Shown here: positions 14,890 to 23,514 of the stretch, one piece after another | Numbering within the stretch: the stretch's first letter is position 1 | Layout: each line of letters starts with the position of its first letter | Origin: an uncultured Clostridia bacterium | GTDB taxonomy: Bacteria; Bacillota; Clostridia; UBA1381 | Reading direction: 5' to 3' | Length of the DNA: 43,027 nt | NCBI GenBank assembly: GCA_934462945.1 | Contig: CAKSJF010000010.1 | Coordinates: 1-43,027, forward strand | Notes under the pieces: generated by a model | Told to the model about the DNA's origin: nothing | What the model saw: the letters and a program-made list of their open reading frames with translations, nothing else | Database searches by the model: none | Program-made: the position numbers and the translations under genes

Positions 14890-15894
14890 TTGGAACAAAG
14901 GATGATTGAATTGCCGGAGAGTGCAGATCTTTCTGCCATCTTCGGAAGCTTTGACAAGAATGTAAAGCTGTTGGAAAAGACGCTCTCGGTGAGTATTATC
15001 AGCCGGGATAACAAAATTAAAATCAGCGGCGAGGCGGAAAATGTCGATAAGGCAGGCGAGGTGTTCGGTGTGCTTTTGCAGCTTTCCGAGCGCGGCGAGG
15101 TGATAGACGATCAGAAAATTATCTATGCGATCACCATGGTGCAGGAAAACGGCGGCTTTGATTTAAAGCTTTTAGGGGATGACTGCATTGCTGTCACGGC
15201 GCATGGCACACCGATCAAAACGAAAACACTCGGACAGAAGAAGTATGTCGAGGCGATGAAAGAAAACACAATCATTTTCGGAATCGGACCGGCAGGAACC
15301 GGAAAAACCTATCTTGCCGTAGCGCGGGCGGTAACGGCTTTGCGGAATAAAGAGGTCAGCCGGATTATTCTGACGCGCCCGGCAATTGAAGCAGGAGAAA
15401 AACTCGGATTTTTGCCGGGCGATCTCCAAAGCAAGGTTGATCCGTATCTTCGCCCGCTATACGACGGCATGTATGAAATGTTAGGCGCAGAGGGGTATCA
15501 GCGGCAGCAGGAGCGCGGTGTGATTGAGGTTGCTCCGCTTGCCTATATGCGCGGACGAACCCTGGATAATGCCTTTATCATCTTAGATGAGGCGCAGAAC
15601 ACCACCCCGGAGCAAATGAAAATGTTTTTAACCAGAATCGGCTTTGGTTCGCAGGCGGTGGTTACCGGAGATGTGACCCAGGTGGATTTGCCGGACGGCA
15701 AAAAATCCGGTTTAAAGGAGGCACAGCGCGTTTTAAAGGGAATTGAGGGAATTGCATTCTGCACGCTTTCCGAAAAGGACGTGGTGCGGCATCCGCTGGT
15801 ACAGAAGATTATTAAGGCTTATGAAAAGCACGAACAGGAACAGGAGAAGAAACGAAAAAATGATAGAGCTATTCGTAGAGAACAATCAAAATAA
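14890..15894 (+). CDS. phoH: PhoH-family ATPase
   Basis: About 334 residues. An N-terminal KH-like/RNA-associated part is followed by the PhoH P-loop domain: Walker A G-P-A-G-T-G-K-T (133-140), the L-T-R-P-A-I-E-A-G-E-K-L-G-F-L-P-G-D signature, and Walker B I-I-L-D-E-A-Q-N-T. The TTG at 14890 is chosen because CAGGAGT lies 9 bases upstream; an ATG at 14839 lies inside yqfD without a ribosome site. Its place before ybeY and era fits a proposed role in RNA or ribosome metabolism. The 3' end overlaps ybeY by 35 bases. Confidence 0.92.
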   Translation: MEQRMIELPESADLSAIFGSFDKNVKLLEKTLSVSIISRDNKIKISGEAENVDKAGEVFGVLLQLSERGEVIDDQKIIYAITMVQENGGFDLKLLGDDCIAVTAHGTPIKTKTLGQKKYVEAMKENTIIFGIGPAGTGKTYLAVARAVTALRNKEVSRIILTRPAIEAGEKLGFLPGDLQSKVDPYLRPLYDGMYEMLGAEGYQRQQERGVIEVAPLAYMRGRTLDNAFIILDEAQNTTPEQMKMFLTRIGFGSQAVVTGDVTQVDLPDGKKSGLKEAQRVLKGIEGIAFCTLSEKDVVRHPLVQKIIKAYEKHEQEQEKKRKNDRAIRREQSK

Positions 15895-16351
15895 AATAGA
15901 AATCACAGACGAGATCACAGAAACGGCAAAAAGAGCATGCGAGGAAACGCTGTCCTATGAGGATTGCGATTTTGACGCGCAGATTAGTCTGACCTTTGTG
16001 GATAATGAAGAAATCCGCCGTCTGAACAAGGAGTTCCGGCAAAAGGACGCAGCAACCGATGTGCTGTCCTTTCCAATGCTGGAATTTGACAAAAACGGAG
16101 ATATCATTGATGCAGACTATGACGTGGACGATGGGGAGATTGTCCTGGGGGATATTGTGATCTCTGCCGAGCGTGCGCTTTCGCAGGCGGAGGAATATGG
16201 GCATTCCTTTCTCCGGGAGGTTACCTTTTTAGTGGTGCATTCTATGCTCCATCTCTTAGGCTACGACCATGTCGCAAGCGAGGAGGAGGAAACCAGAATG
16301 CGTCAAAAGCAGACAGACATTCTGAATCAGATGGGAATTACCAGAGAATAA
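15860..16351 (+). CDS. ybeY: Endoribonuclease YbeY (16S rRNA maturation)
   Basis: A 163-residue protein with the metal site H127-S-M-L-H131-L-L-G-Y-D-H137, the three histidines of YbeY, and the T-D-V-L-S-F-P motif (66-72). It acts in 16S rRNA 3'-end processing and ribosome quality control. The start at 15860 lies inside the end of phoH, preceded by CAGGAG; longer in-frame starts are within phoH and unsupported. Era follows 12 bases downstream, and the two act in the same process. Confidence 0.95.
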   Translation: MIELFVENNQNKIEITDEITETAKRACEETLSYEDCDFDAQISLTFVDNEEIRRLNKEFRQKDAATDVLSFPMLEFDKNGDIIDADYDVDDGEIVLGDIVISAERALSQAEEYGHSFLREVTFLVVHSMLHLLGYDHVASEEEETRMRQKQTDILNQMGITRE

Positions 16352-16363
16352 ACGGAGGAACTT

Positions 16364-17263
16364 ATGAAGAAGGATCATTATAAATCGGGGTTTGTTTCGA
16401 TTATCGGTGTACCGAATGTCGGAAAGTCAACCCTTTTAAATCAGATCGTGGGGCAGAAGATTGCCATTATTTCGGACAAGCCGCAGACCACGAGAAATAA
16501 AATTTTAGCCATTCATACCACCGATACCGAGCAGATTATATTTACCGACACGCCGGGTATTCACAAACCGCACAACCGGTTGGGAGAATATATGGTGCGC
16601 GTGGCAAAGGAAAGCATGACCGATACCGATGTTCTGCTTTTGGTGGTGGATGCAACCAAAAAAATTCAGGAGGCAGAGCGTGAAATTGCAGAAAACCTGC
16701 ATGCATTAGGGATTCCCTGCATTCTCGTGATCAATAAGGTGGACGCGGTGCGAAAGGAAACCCTCCTGCCGCTGATTGCAGATTACAGCAGTCTTTATCC
16801 GTTTGAGGAGATTGTGCCGATCAGCGCAAAAACCGGCGACGGAACAGAACTTCTTCTGGAGAAAATCAAGGGGTATTTAGAGGAAGGACCGCAGTTTTAC
16901 TATGAGGATATGGTGACCGATCAACCGGAAAAGCAGATTGCCGCGGAAATTATCCGGGAAAAGCTTTTGTGGCTTTTGGATAAGGAAGTGCCGCACGGAA
17001 TTGCCATTGAGGTTTCTAAAATGCAGGAACTTCCCAAAATTACGAATATCTATGTCACAATCTATTGTGAAAAGGCAAGCCATAAGGGAATCATCATCGG
17101 AAAAGGCGGCGAAATGCTCAAAAAAATCGGATCACTGGCACGCGGAGATATTGAGAAAATGCTGGATAAAAAAGTGTATCTGGAACTGTGGGTGCGCGTG
17201 AAACCGGATTGGAGAAATAACAATTATCTGATGAAAAATTTCGGATTTGGAGAAAATGAGTGA
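16364..17263 (+). CDS. era: GTPase Era
   Basis: A 299-residue protein of family length. The GTPase domain has G1 G-V-P-N-V-G-K-S (15-22), P-Q-T-T-R, F-T-D-T-P-G and N-K-V-D. The C-terminal KH domain has I-I-I-G-K-G-G-E-M-L-K-K-I-G, which binds the 3' end of 16S rRNA. GGAGG precedes the ATG. The stop codon TGA at 17261-17263 overlaps the first two bases of a 260-bp inverted-repeat element, so the C-terminal residues or stop may have been set by its insertion. Confidence 0.97.
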   Translation: MKKDHYKSGFVSIIGVPNVGKSTLLNQIVGQKIAIISDKPQTTRNKILAIHTTDTEQIIFTDTPGIHKPHNRLGEYMVRVAKESMTDTDVLLLVVDATKKIQEAEREIAENLHALGIPCILVINKVDAVRKETLLPLIADYSSLYPFEEIVPISAKTGDGTELLLEKIKGYLEEGPQFYYEDMVTDQPEKQIAAEIIREKLLWLLDKEVPHGIAIEVSKMQELPKITNIYVTIYCEKASHKGIIIGKGGEMLKKIGSLARGDIEKMLDKKVYLELWVRVKPDWRNNNYLMKNFGFGENE

Positions 17264-17521
17264 CAATCCCTCAGTCACTGCGTGACAGCTCCCTTTGCTC
17301 AAGGGAGCCTTTGGTAAGTGCAAAGTTTTCAAGTAATTCGCTGACATCAAATTATATTTTTGTCGAAATACTTCCAATTCAGCGCAAGCTATAAGGCTCC
17401 CTTGAGCAAAGGGTAGCGAAGCGGCAGTGCGGAAATGAATGATCGTCCGGGGGACGATCAGAACCGCACTGTGACCGAGCCGCAGCGAGATACTGTCGGC
17501 ATAGCCGACTGAGGGATTGTC
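17262..17521. repeat. Palindromic repeat family 1, copy C: 260-bp MITE-like element
   Basis: The element has perfect 15-bp terminal inverted repeats (GACAATCCCTCAGTC at 17262-17276, its complement at 17507-17521). Each end has a further hairpin: GCTCCCTTTGCTCAAGGGAGC on the left and a nested cruciform on the right (CAGTGCGG 17425-17432 with CCGCACTG 17464-17471, enclosing GATCGTCC with GGACGATC). No reading frame fits a transposase, and no target duplication is evident. It fills the era-recO gap. Confidence 0.85.
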
Positions 17522-17537
17522 CAAACAGGAGATCAAG

Positions 17538-18290
17538 ATGGCGGAAATCAGAACAAAAGGGTTAATCTTAAAGCAGACGGATTTCGGAGAGGGAAACCGG
17601 ATGCTGACAATTTTTACAGAAAATCTGGGGGTTGTGAAAGCGGCTGTTTACGGTGTCAGACAGAAAAAGAGCCGGAATGCCGCGGCAACACAGCTTTTGT
17701 CCTACTCGGATTTTATGCTGTTTCAGGGAAAGAGTGAGGTGCTGTCGGTCAATTCCGTCACAGCGCTTGACTCCTTTTTTCCGTTGCAGGAGGATTTGTT
17801 AAAACTGTCGCTCGCAAGCTATCTTGCCGAGATTACCGCCTATTTTATGGAAGTAAACGAATCCAATCCGCCGCTTTTGAGATTGCTTTTAAATACGCTC
17901 TATGCGATTGCCTATCAGAATTTAGATCCGAAAACGGCAAAGGCGGTTTATGAACTGCGCCTTGCCTCTGCCATGGGATATGCGCCGAATCTTTCTGCAT
18001 GCTCCGCCTGCGGCGAGGTACGCGAGGTCGGTTGGTTTTCCGCGGAATGCGGCGGCGCAATCTGCCCGGACTGCCATACAAAACACCGGGACGATCTTCT
18101 GATGAGCCCTGCTGCTTACCGCGCACTTTATTATATTCTGACCGCACCGGAAAAAAAGGTGTTTTCCTTTCGTGTCTCACCGGATGTTTCAGAGGAAATC
18201 GGACGGATTTCGGAGCATTATTTGCTTTACTGTGCCGAAACGCAATTTTCTTCTCTAACTTATCTCAAAAATCTATTGACAATTTTGTGA
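17538..18290 (+). CDS. recO: DNA repair protein RecO
   Basis: About 250 residues. An N-terminal OB fold (K-G-L-I-L-K-Q-T-D-F-G-E-G-N-R, then Y-G-V-R-Q-K-K-S) is followed by a helical domain and a zinc site of the form C-x2-C...C-x2-C (C-S-A-C-G-E and C-P-D-C-H). RecO helps load RecA with RecR in gap repair. The start at 17538 follows CAGGAG; the longer frame from 17517 begins inside the repeat element. recO next to era is the usual order in Firmicutes. Confidence 0.95.
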   Translation: MAEIRTKGLILKQTDFGEGNRMLTIFTENLGVVKAAVYGVRQKKSRNAAATQLLSYSDFMLFQGKSEVLSVNSVTALDSFFPLQEDLLKLSLASYLAEITAYFMEVNESNPPLLRLLLNTLYAIAYQNLDPKTAKAVYELRLASAMGYAPNLSACSACGEVREVGWFSAECGGAICPDCHTKHRDDLLMSPAAYRALYYILTAPEKKVFSFRVSPDVSEEIGRISEHYLLYCAETQFSSLTYLKNLLTIL

Positions 18291-18304
18291 TTTTGGTGTA
18301 GAAT
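18276..18304 (+). promoter_or_regulatory. Housekeeping promoter of the dCMP deaminase/glycyl radical operon
   Basis: TTGACA, 17-base spacer, TAGAAT. The -35 box overlaps the last codons of recO. The leader before 18378 is about 65 bases and A-rich; no clear structure is seen in it. Confidence 0.8.
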
Positions 18305-18377
18305 AAAGATAAAACAAATAAAAACAAAATAAAACAAAATTTTCTGCTTTCAAAATAAAAAATAAGGGAGTGGTAAA

Positions 18378-18869
18378 ATGGAACGACGGGATAAAATCAA
18401 CTACTATCTGGATATTGCCCAGACGGTGGCAGAGCGCGGGACATGCCTGCGGCGGAATTACGGTGCAATTATCGTTAAAAATGATGAAATCATTTCCACC
18501 GGATATGTCGGCGCACCGCGCGGCAGAAAGAATTGCAGCGATTTGGGAAAATGCATTCGTGTGGAGGCAAAAATTCCGCGCGGAGAACGGTATGAGGTCT
18601 GTCGGAGCGTGCATGCAGAGGCGAACGCGATTATTTCAGCTGCGCGCCGGGATATGATTGACGCAACGCTTTACCTGGTTGGTCTGGAATGCTCGGATGG
18701 GAGTATCGTAAAAAATAGCTCAAGCTGTGCCATGTGCAAGCGTATGATTATCAACGCCGGACTAAAGCAGGTGATTATCCGGGATACTCCCGAGGAGTAC
18801 CGGGTGATTGATGTGGAAAAAGACTGGATTTTAAAGGATGAATCCTTAGAGCTGACGCTGGGATATTAA
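18378..18869 (+). CDS. dCMP deaminase family protein (ComEB-like)
   Basis: A 163-residue zinc deaminase. It has H79-A-E81 (zinc ligand and catalytic glutamate) and C117-x2-C120, with the substrate-loop residues Y-V-G-A-P-R-G. dCMP deaminases convert dCMP to dUMP, feeding thymidylate synthesis; the same family includes ComEB. AGGGAG precedes the ATG. The gap to the glycyl radical enzyme is only 18 bases, so the two share a transcript, which is not an obvious functional pairing. A different nucleotide or small-molecule substrate is possible. Confidence 0.88.
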   Translation: MERRDKINYYLDIAQTVAERGTCLRRNYGAIIVKNDEIISTGYVGAPRGRKNCSDLGKCIRVEAKIPRGERYEVCRSVHAEANAIISAARRDMIDATLYLVGLECSDGSIVKNSSSCAMCKRMIINAGLKQVIIRDTPEEYRVIDVEKDWILKDESLELTLGY

Positions 18870-18887
18870 GAAAGGAAATGGACGACT

Positions 18888-21407
18888 ATGGCTTTTACAG
18901 AAACGCCGGAAAGAATCAAAAAATTAATACACGATTTGTATGCCAATCCGCCGCAAATTGAGGCAGATCGTGCCGTACTTTTAACCGAAAGCTATATGGA
19001 AACCGAGGCAATGCCGATCATTAAACAGCGCGCGCTTGCGTATGTACATATTCTAAAGCATCTTCCGATTGTGATCCGCGATCATGAACTGATTGTTGGA
19101 AGTAATGCGCGCCACCCGAGAAGCTGTCAGGTGTTCCCGGAGTATTCCTTTGCATGGCTGGAATCAGAGTTAGACACGGTTTCCACCCGAAAGGCAGATC
19201 CTTTTTATATTGATGAGGAAACGAAAAAGGCGCTCCGTGCCATTTTCCCTTACTGGAAAGGAAAAACAACCTCCGAACTTGCCACCGAATATATGGCGCC
19301 GGAGGCAAAAACAGCAATCGCGCACAATATTTTCACCGTCGGAAACTACTATTTTAACGGTATCGGACATATGACGGTGGACTATGCAAAAATTCTGAAA
19401 ATCGGATTCCGCGGACTCATGCACGAGGCGGCAGAGGAGCTTGCCCGCTGCAAGGTTTCGGACGGAAATTATGCAAAAAAGCACGAATTTTTAGAGGCAG
19501 TCATTTTATGCTGCCAGGCAACGATTGACTATAGCAAGCGTTATGCCGCATTAGCGCGTGAAATGGCGCAAAAAGAGCAGGACAGCGCCCGGAAAGAGGA
19601 ATTGCTCTTAATTGCAAAAAACTGTGACCAGGTTCCGGAAAAGCCGGCAAGAACCTTTATGGAGGCTTGCCAGTCTTTCTGGTTTGTACAGATGTTATTG
19701 CAGACCGAATCAAGCGGACATTCCATTTCTCCCGGACGGTTCGATCAGTATATGTACCCGTATTTCAAGCAGGATTTAGAAAACGGAACAATCACCGAGG
19801 AGAGCGCACAGGAACTCTTAGACTGCATTTGGGTCAAGCTGAACGATCTGAACAAAGTGCGTGACGCAGCGTCCTCCGAGGGATTTGCAGGCTATAGCCT
19901 GTTCCAAAATCTTTGTGTCGGCGGACAAACAACAGAAGGGTTAGACGCAACCAACGAACTTTCCTATTTGTGCATTCAGGCGTCGGCGCATACGCATTTA
20001 CCGCAGCCGTCCCTGTCGGTGCGTGTCTGGAACGGAACGCCGGACAAGCTGATGTTCCGCTGTGCAGAACTGACCAGAACTGGAATCGGACTGCCGGCAT
20101 ACTATAACGACGAAGTGATCATCCCGTCCTTAATGAGCCGCGGCTTAACTTTGGAGGACGCGAGAGATTATAATATCATCGGCTGTGTAGAGCCGCAGAA
20201 AGCGGCAAAAACAGACGGCTGGCACGACGCGGCATTCTTTAATATGTGCCGTCCGTTAGAACTGGTATTCTCAAACGGTATGGACGAGGGCGAATTAGTC
20301 GGAATCCAGACCGGTGACGTGACCAAAATGAAAACCTTTGAAGAATTTTTTGAGGCATACCGCAAGCAAATGCAGTATGCGATCGGATTGTTGGTCAATG
20401 CGGATAATGCGGTTGATACGGCGCATGGAGAGCGTTGTCCGCTGCCGTTCCAGTCGTCCATGGTGGAGGATTGTATCGGACGCGGAAAGAGTTTGCAAGA
20501 GGGCGGCGCAATCTATAATTTCACCGGTCCGCAGGGCTTTGGAATTGCGAATGTGACCGATTCTATGACCGCCATTAAGCGTTTAGTCTTTGAAGAAAAG
20601 AAAATCAGTATGCAGGATATGAAAGATGCTTTAGCGCATAATTTCGGACATGGCATGACTCCGGAGGCAGCGCAGAAAGCAACCGAGGAAATTGTAGCTG
20701 AAATTACAAAGGCAGGAAAAACTGTTTCTGAAACGCAGATTGCAGAGGTGTTCCGCACGCTGTTAGACGGCGAGGATTCACCGGCAGAAAAGGAAAAATA
20801 TCAGAAGATTCAGAAAATGATTGAGGAAGTACCGATGTACGGAAACGATATTCCGGAGGCAGACCGCATGGCAAGAGAGGTTGCCTATGTGTACACCAGA
20901 GAACTCCAGAAGTATCAGAATCCGCGCGGCGGCATGTTCCAGGCAGGACTTTATCCGGTTTCTGCAAACGTTCCGCTCGGACATCAGACCGGTGCAACGC
21001 CGGACGGCAGACTTGCCAATACCCCGGTTGCAGACGGTGTCGGTCCGCGCTCGGGTCATGACGTAAAAGGACCGACCGCAGCGGCAAATTCTGTGGCAAG
21101 ACTGGATCACGGCATTGCATCCAACGGAACACTCTATAATCAGAAATTCCATCCGTCTGCTCTGAAAGGAGACGCCGGTTTGCAGAAATTTGCGGCATAT
21201 ATCCGTGCGTTCTTCGACCAGAAAGGCATGCATATGCAGTTTAACGTGGTGAGCCGCGAAACGCTCATAGACGCACAAAAGCATCCGGAAAACTATAAGA
21301 ATTTAGTGGTTCGTGTTGCAGGCTACAGCGCACTCTTTACCACACTTTCAAAATCCTTGCAGGATGATATTATCAACCGGACAGAGCAGGCATTTTCGGT
21401 GAATTGA
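18888..21407 (+). CDS. Glycyl radical enzyme, dehydratase/PFL2 family (substrate unassigned)
   Basis: An 839-residue protein. The active-site loop has G-C433-V-E435-P-Q, the thiyl cysteine and general-base glutamate of glycyl radical eliminases. The C-terminal radical motif is R-V-A-G812-Y-S-A. H161 lies in a G-I-G-H-M-T-V-D-Y stretch comparable to a substrate-binding histidine in the dehydratase clade. Pyruvate formate-lyase itself has two adjacent cysteines, so plain PFL is excluded. The Cys-to-Gly distance is 379 residues, longer than the roughly 330 I recall for glycerol dehydratase, HypD and CutC. Extra sequence lies near 590-650. A propanediol-dehydratase-like enzyme is one candidate. 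The activase is encoded 10 bases downstream. No microcompartment, proC or choline genes are nearby. Confidence 0.88.
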   Translation: MAFTETPERIKKLIHDLYANPPQIEADRAVLLTESYMETEAMPIIKQRALAYVHILKHLPIVIRDHELIVGSNARHPRSCQVFPEYSFAWLESELDTVSTRKADPFYIDEETKKALRAIFPYWKGKTTSELATEYMAPEAKTAIAHNIFTVGNYYFNGIGHMTVDYAKILKIGFRGLMHEAAEELARCKVSDGNYAKKHEFLEAVILCCQATIDYSKRYAALAREMAQKEQDSARKEELLLIAKNCDQVPEKPARTFMEACQSFWFVQMLLQTESSGHSISPGRFDQYMYPYFKQDLENGTITEESAQELLDCIWVKLNDLNKVRDAASSEGFAGYSLFQNLCVGGQTTEGLDATNELSYLCIQASAHTHLPQPSLSVRVWNGTPDKLMFRCAELTRTGIGLPAYYNDEVIIPSLMSRGLTLEDARDYNIIGCVEPQKAAKTDGWHDAAFFNMCRPLELVFSNGMDEGELVGIQTGDVTKMKTFEEFFEAYRKQMQYAIGLLVNADNAVDTAHGERCPLPFQSSMVEDCIGRGKSLQEGGAIYNFTGPQGFGIANVTDSMTAIKRLVFEEKKISMQDMKDALAHNFGHGMTPEAAQKATEEIVAEITKAGKTVSETQIAEVFRTLLDGEDSPAEKEKYQKIQKMIEEVPMYGNDIPEADRMAREVAYVYTRELQKYQNPRGGMFQAGLYPVSANVPLGHQTGATPDGRLANTPVADGVGPRSGHDVKGPTAAANSVARLDHGIASNGTLYNQKFHPSALKGDAGLQKFAAYIRAFFDQKGMHMQFNVVSRETLIDAQKHPENYKNLVVRVAGYSALFTTLSKSLQDDIINRTEQAFSVN

Positions 21408-21417
21408 GGAATAAATT

Positions 21418-22197
21418 ATGGAACAGGTAACAGGAAGAATTTTTGACATTCAGAAATACTCTATTCATGACGGCCCCGGTATCCGCACGATTGTCTTTTT
21501 AAAAGGCTGTGCGCTCCGCTGCCGCTGGTGCTGCAATCCGGAATCGCAGGAGTTTGGCATTCAGAAAATGAAATTTGCGGATTCGGAGAAAATTGTCGGA
21601 CGGGATGTCACGGTGGATGAGGTGATGGAGGAAATCCGCAAAGACGCTCCGTATTACCGACGCTCCGGCGGCGGAATCACGCTGTCGGGCGGCGAGTCGC
21701 TCTTGCAGCCGGATTTTGCGGTTGCACTTTTAGCGGCATGCCATGAGGAAGGGTTTAACACGGCAATTGAAACCACCGGAATCGCACCCTTTGACGTGAT
21801 CTCCCGGTATCTGCCGCACCTGGACTATATCATGATGGATATTAAGCATACCAACGAGGAAAAGCATAAGGAATTTACCGGTCAGCCGAACCGCAGAATT
21901 TTAGAAAATGCAAGAAAAATTGCCGAATCGGGCGCAAATCTCACCATTCGCGTTCCGGTCATTCCCGGTTTTAACGATACGCCGGAGGAGATTTCTGCAA
22001 TTGCAGAATTTGCAAAAACTCTGCCCGGAGTAGAGCATTTGCATCTGCTCCCATACCATCGGATGGGAGAGGATAAGTATGCGGCGCTTGGAAGAACCTA
22101 TGCGCTTGCAGGCGTTCTGCCGCCAAGTGATGAAAAAATGCAGTATCTGTTAAAAACAGCACAAAAATCCGGTCTGATTTGTCAGATCGGCGGATAA
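21418..22197 (+). CDS. Glycyl radical enzyme activating enzyme (radical SAM)
   Basis: A 259-residue radical SAM protein. The C-A-L-R-C-R-W-C motif binds the catalytic [4Fe-4S] cluster, and S-G-G-G-I-T-L-S-G-G-E is the SAM-binding and activase signature. The start Y-S-I-H-D-G-P-G-I-R-T is typical. It abstracts hydrogen from Gly812 of the upstream enzyme. It lacks the ferredoxin-like insert with two extra clusters usual in dehydratase activases (about 300 residues): only some 35 residues separate N-P-E-S-Q from the next conserved block. In this it resembles PFL activase. Confidence 0.92.
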   Translation: MEQVTGRIFDIQKYSIHDGPGIRTIVFLKGCALRCRWCCNPESQEFGIQKMKFADSEKIVGRDVTVDEVMEEIRKDAPYYRRSGGGITLSGGESLLQPDFAVALLAACHEEGFNTAIETTGIAPFDVISRYLPHLDYIMMDIKHTNEEKHKEFTGQPNRRILENARKIAESGANLTIRVPVIPGFNDTPEEISAIAEFAKTLPGVEHLHLLPYHRMGEDKYAALGRTYALAGVLPPSDEKMQYLLKTAQKSGLICQIGG

Positions 22198-22202
22198 AAC
22201 AA

Positions 22203-22246
22203 AAAAAGGATAGCCCGGAAGATTGTCTGCCGGGTTGTCCTTTTTC
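22203..22246 (+). terminator. Intrinsic terminator of the glycyl radical operon
   Basis: The A-rich left arm AAAAAGGATAGCCCGG pairs with CCGGGTTGTCCTTTTT and ends in five T residues, 6 bases after the activase stop. Confidence 0.88.
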
Positions 22247-22302
22247 GCATTTCGGGACGATTGTTTACGGAAAATTCACAAAATGGAACGATTTTTTTGT
22301 AA

Positions 22303-22338
22303 AAAATACTGTACAAATGTGTTTTTTTATGGTATAAT
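22303..22338 (+). promoter_or_regulatory. Promoter of the CdaR-like gene, with shared upstream block
   Basis: TGTACA (22310-22315), 17 bases, TATAAT (22333-22338). The 15-base block AAAATACTGTACAAA (22303-22317) is identical to the one before the xerD-like gene. The leader of about 75 bases shows no strong hairpin. Confidence 0.75.
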
Positions 22339-22418
22339 ATATCCAAATGGCATGAAAAAGCGTGAAAAATGTACGAATCAAAATAAAAATTGCCGACAAG
22401 AAAGGGAGGAGTTTAGAC

Positions 22419-23504
22419 ATGATCAGCAAGGCGTTTCAAAATATTGTAACCCAGATGGCGGAGGTATTTCCAAAGCGGTTTGGAATTGCAGATGCACAGG
22501 GGTTAATTCTTGCCTCAAACGGACCGGAGCTGGCAGAGGAAGTGGTAGAGGAGCTGGTATATGCAGTCGGAAATAACGACAAGCTGTTTTTTAAAAACGG
22601 CTTTACTGTCCGTCTGATTGCCGGAAAACCGTATACCGAGTATATTGTCTATGTGGACGGAACGGACGAGGTTTCCAAATACTGCTGCAACGCAATCACG
22701 GTTGCTGCGAATAATGTCCGTTATTATTATGACGAAAAGTACGATAAGACAATCTTTATGCAGAATATTATTTTTGATAATATGCTTGCATTCGATCTGC
22801 ACCAGAAAGCACATGAGCTGCATGTGGAGATCGATGTTCCGAGAGCCGTTTTTTACATAAAGCTGATTAAAAAGGGCGAAACGGGAATCTATGAGGTTGT
22901 ACGCAACATGTTCCCGGATAAGGAACGCGATTTTATCGTGAATATCGACAGCGGAAATCTGGTTCTGATCAAGGAATTTAAGGACGGCGCAACCGCCGCA
23001 GAGCTGGACGCGATGGCAAAATCAATTTTAGACACCATCCATGCAGAGACGATGCAAAGTGCATTGGTCGGCGTCAGCACAGTTGCAGATACCATTGATC
23101 AGCTCAATAATGCTTATAAGGAAACACAGATTGCAATTGAAGTCGGCAAGGTGTTTGATGAAGAAAAGTACATTTTAAATTATGAAAATCTGGGAATCGG
23201 CCGTCTGATTTATCAGCTCCCGATTAAGCTTTGCGAGCTGTTTTTGCAGGAGGTATTCAAAAAAGGCGATATTACCCTCTTAGACAGTGAAACAATTTTA
23301 ACAATCAATAAGTTCTTTGAAAACGACTTGAACGTTTCCGAAACCTCCCGTCAGCTGTTTGTACACAGAAATACGCTGGTATACCGTCTGGAAAAAATCT
23401 ACAAGCTGACCGGTCTGGATCTGCGTAAATTTGATCAGGCGATTGTCTTTAAGGTTGCCATGATGGTGCATAAGTACCTGGTTTCCAATTCGCTGAAAAT
23501 ATGA
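22419..23504 (+). CDS. CdaR/PucR-type helix-turn-helix transcriptional regulator
   Basis: A 361-residue protein. An N-terminal sensor part (about 1-120) precedes a GGDEF-like middle region. The C-terminal PucR-type HTH (about 295-355) has V-S-E-T-S-R-Q-L-F-V-H-R-N-T-L-V-Y-R-L. In the family this domain binds DNA, often in response to sugar diacids or other metabolites. The start at 22419 follows GGGAGGA; an ATG at 22362 has no ribosome site. ftsE begins 10 bases after the stop, so the regulator and the division genes probably share a transcript. The ligand and targets are unknown. Confidence 0.85.
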   Translation: MISKAFQNIVTQMAEVFPKRFGIADAQGLILASNGPELAEEVVEELVYAVGNNDKLFFKNGFTVRLIAGKPYTEYIVYVDGTDEVSKYCCNAITVAANNVRYYYDEKYDKTIFMQNIIFDNMLAFDLHQKAHELHVEIDVPRAVFYIKLIKKGETGIYEVVRNMFPDKERDFIVNIDSGNLVLIKEFKDGATAAELDAMAKSILDTIHAETMQSALVGVSTVADTIDQLNNAYKETQIAIEVGKVFDEEKYILNYENLGIGRLIYQLPIKLCELFLQEVFKKGDITLLDSETILTINKFFENDLNVSETSRQLFVHRNTLVYRLEKIYKLTGLDLRKFDQAIVFKVAMMVHKYLVSNSLKI

Positions 23505-23514
23505 GGTTTCTGTT

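Noticed and set aside
18888..21407. Pyruvate formate-lyase
   Set aside because: PFL has two adjacent active-site cysteines; this protein has G-C-V-E-P, typical of eliminases and dehydratases.
22223..22576. 117-codon plus-strand frame before and inside the CdaR-like gene
   Set aside because: It crosses the terminator tail and promoter and runs in another frame through the regulator's N-terminus.
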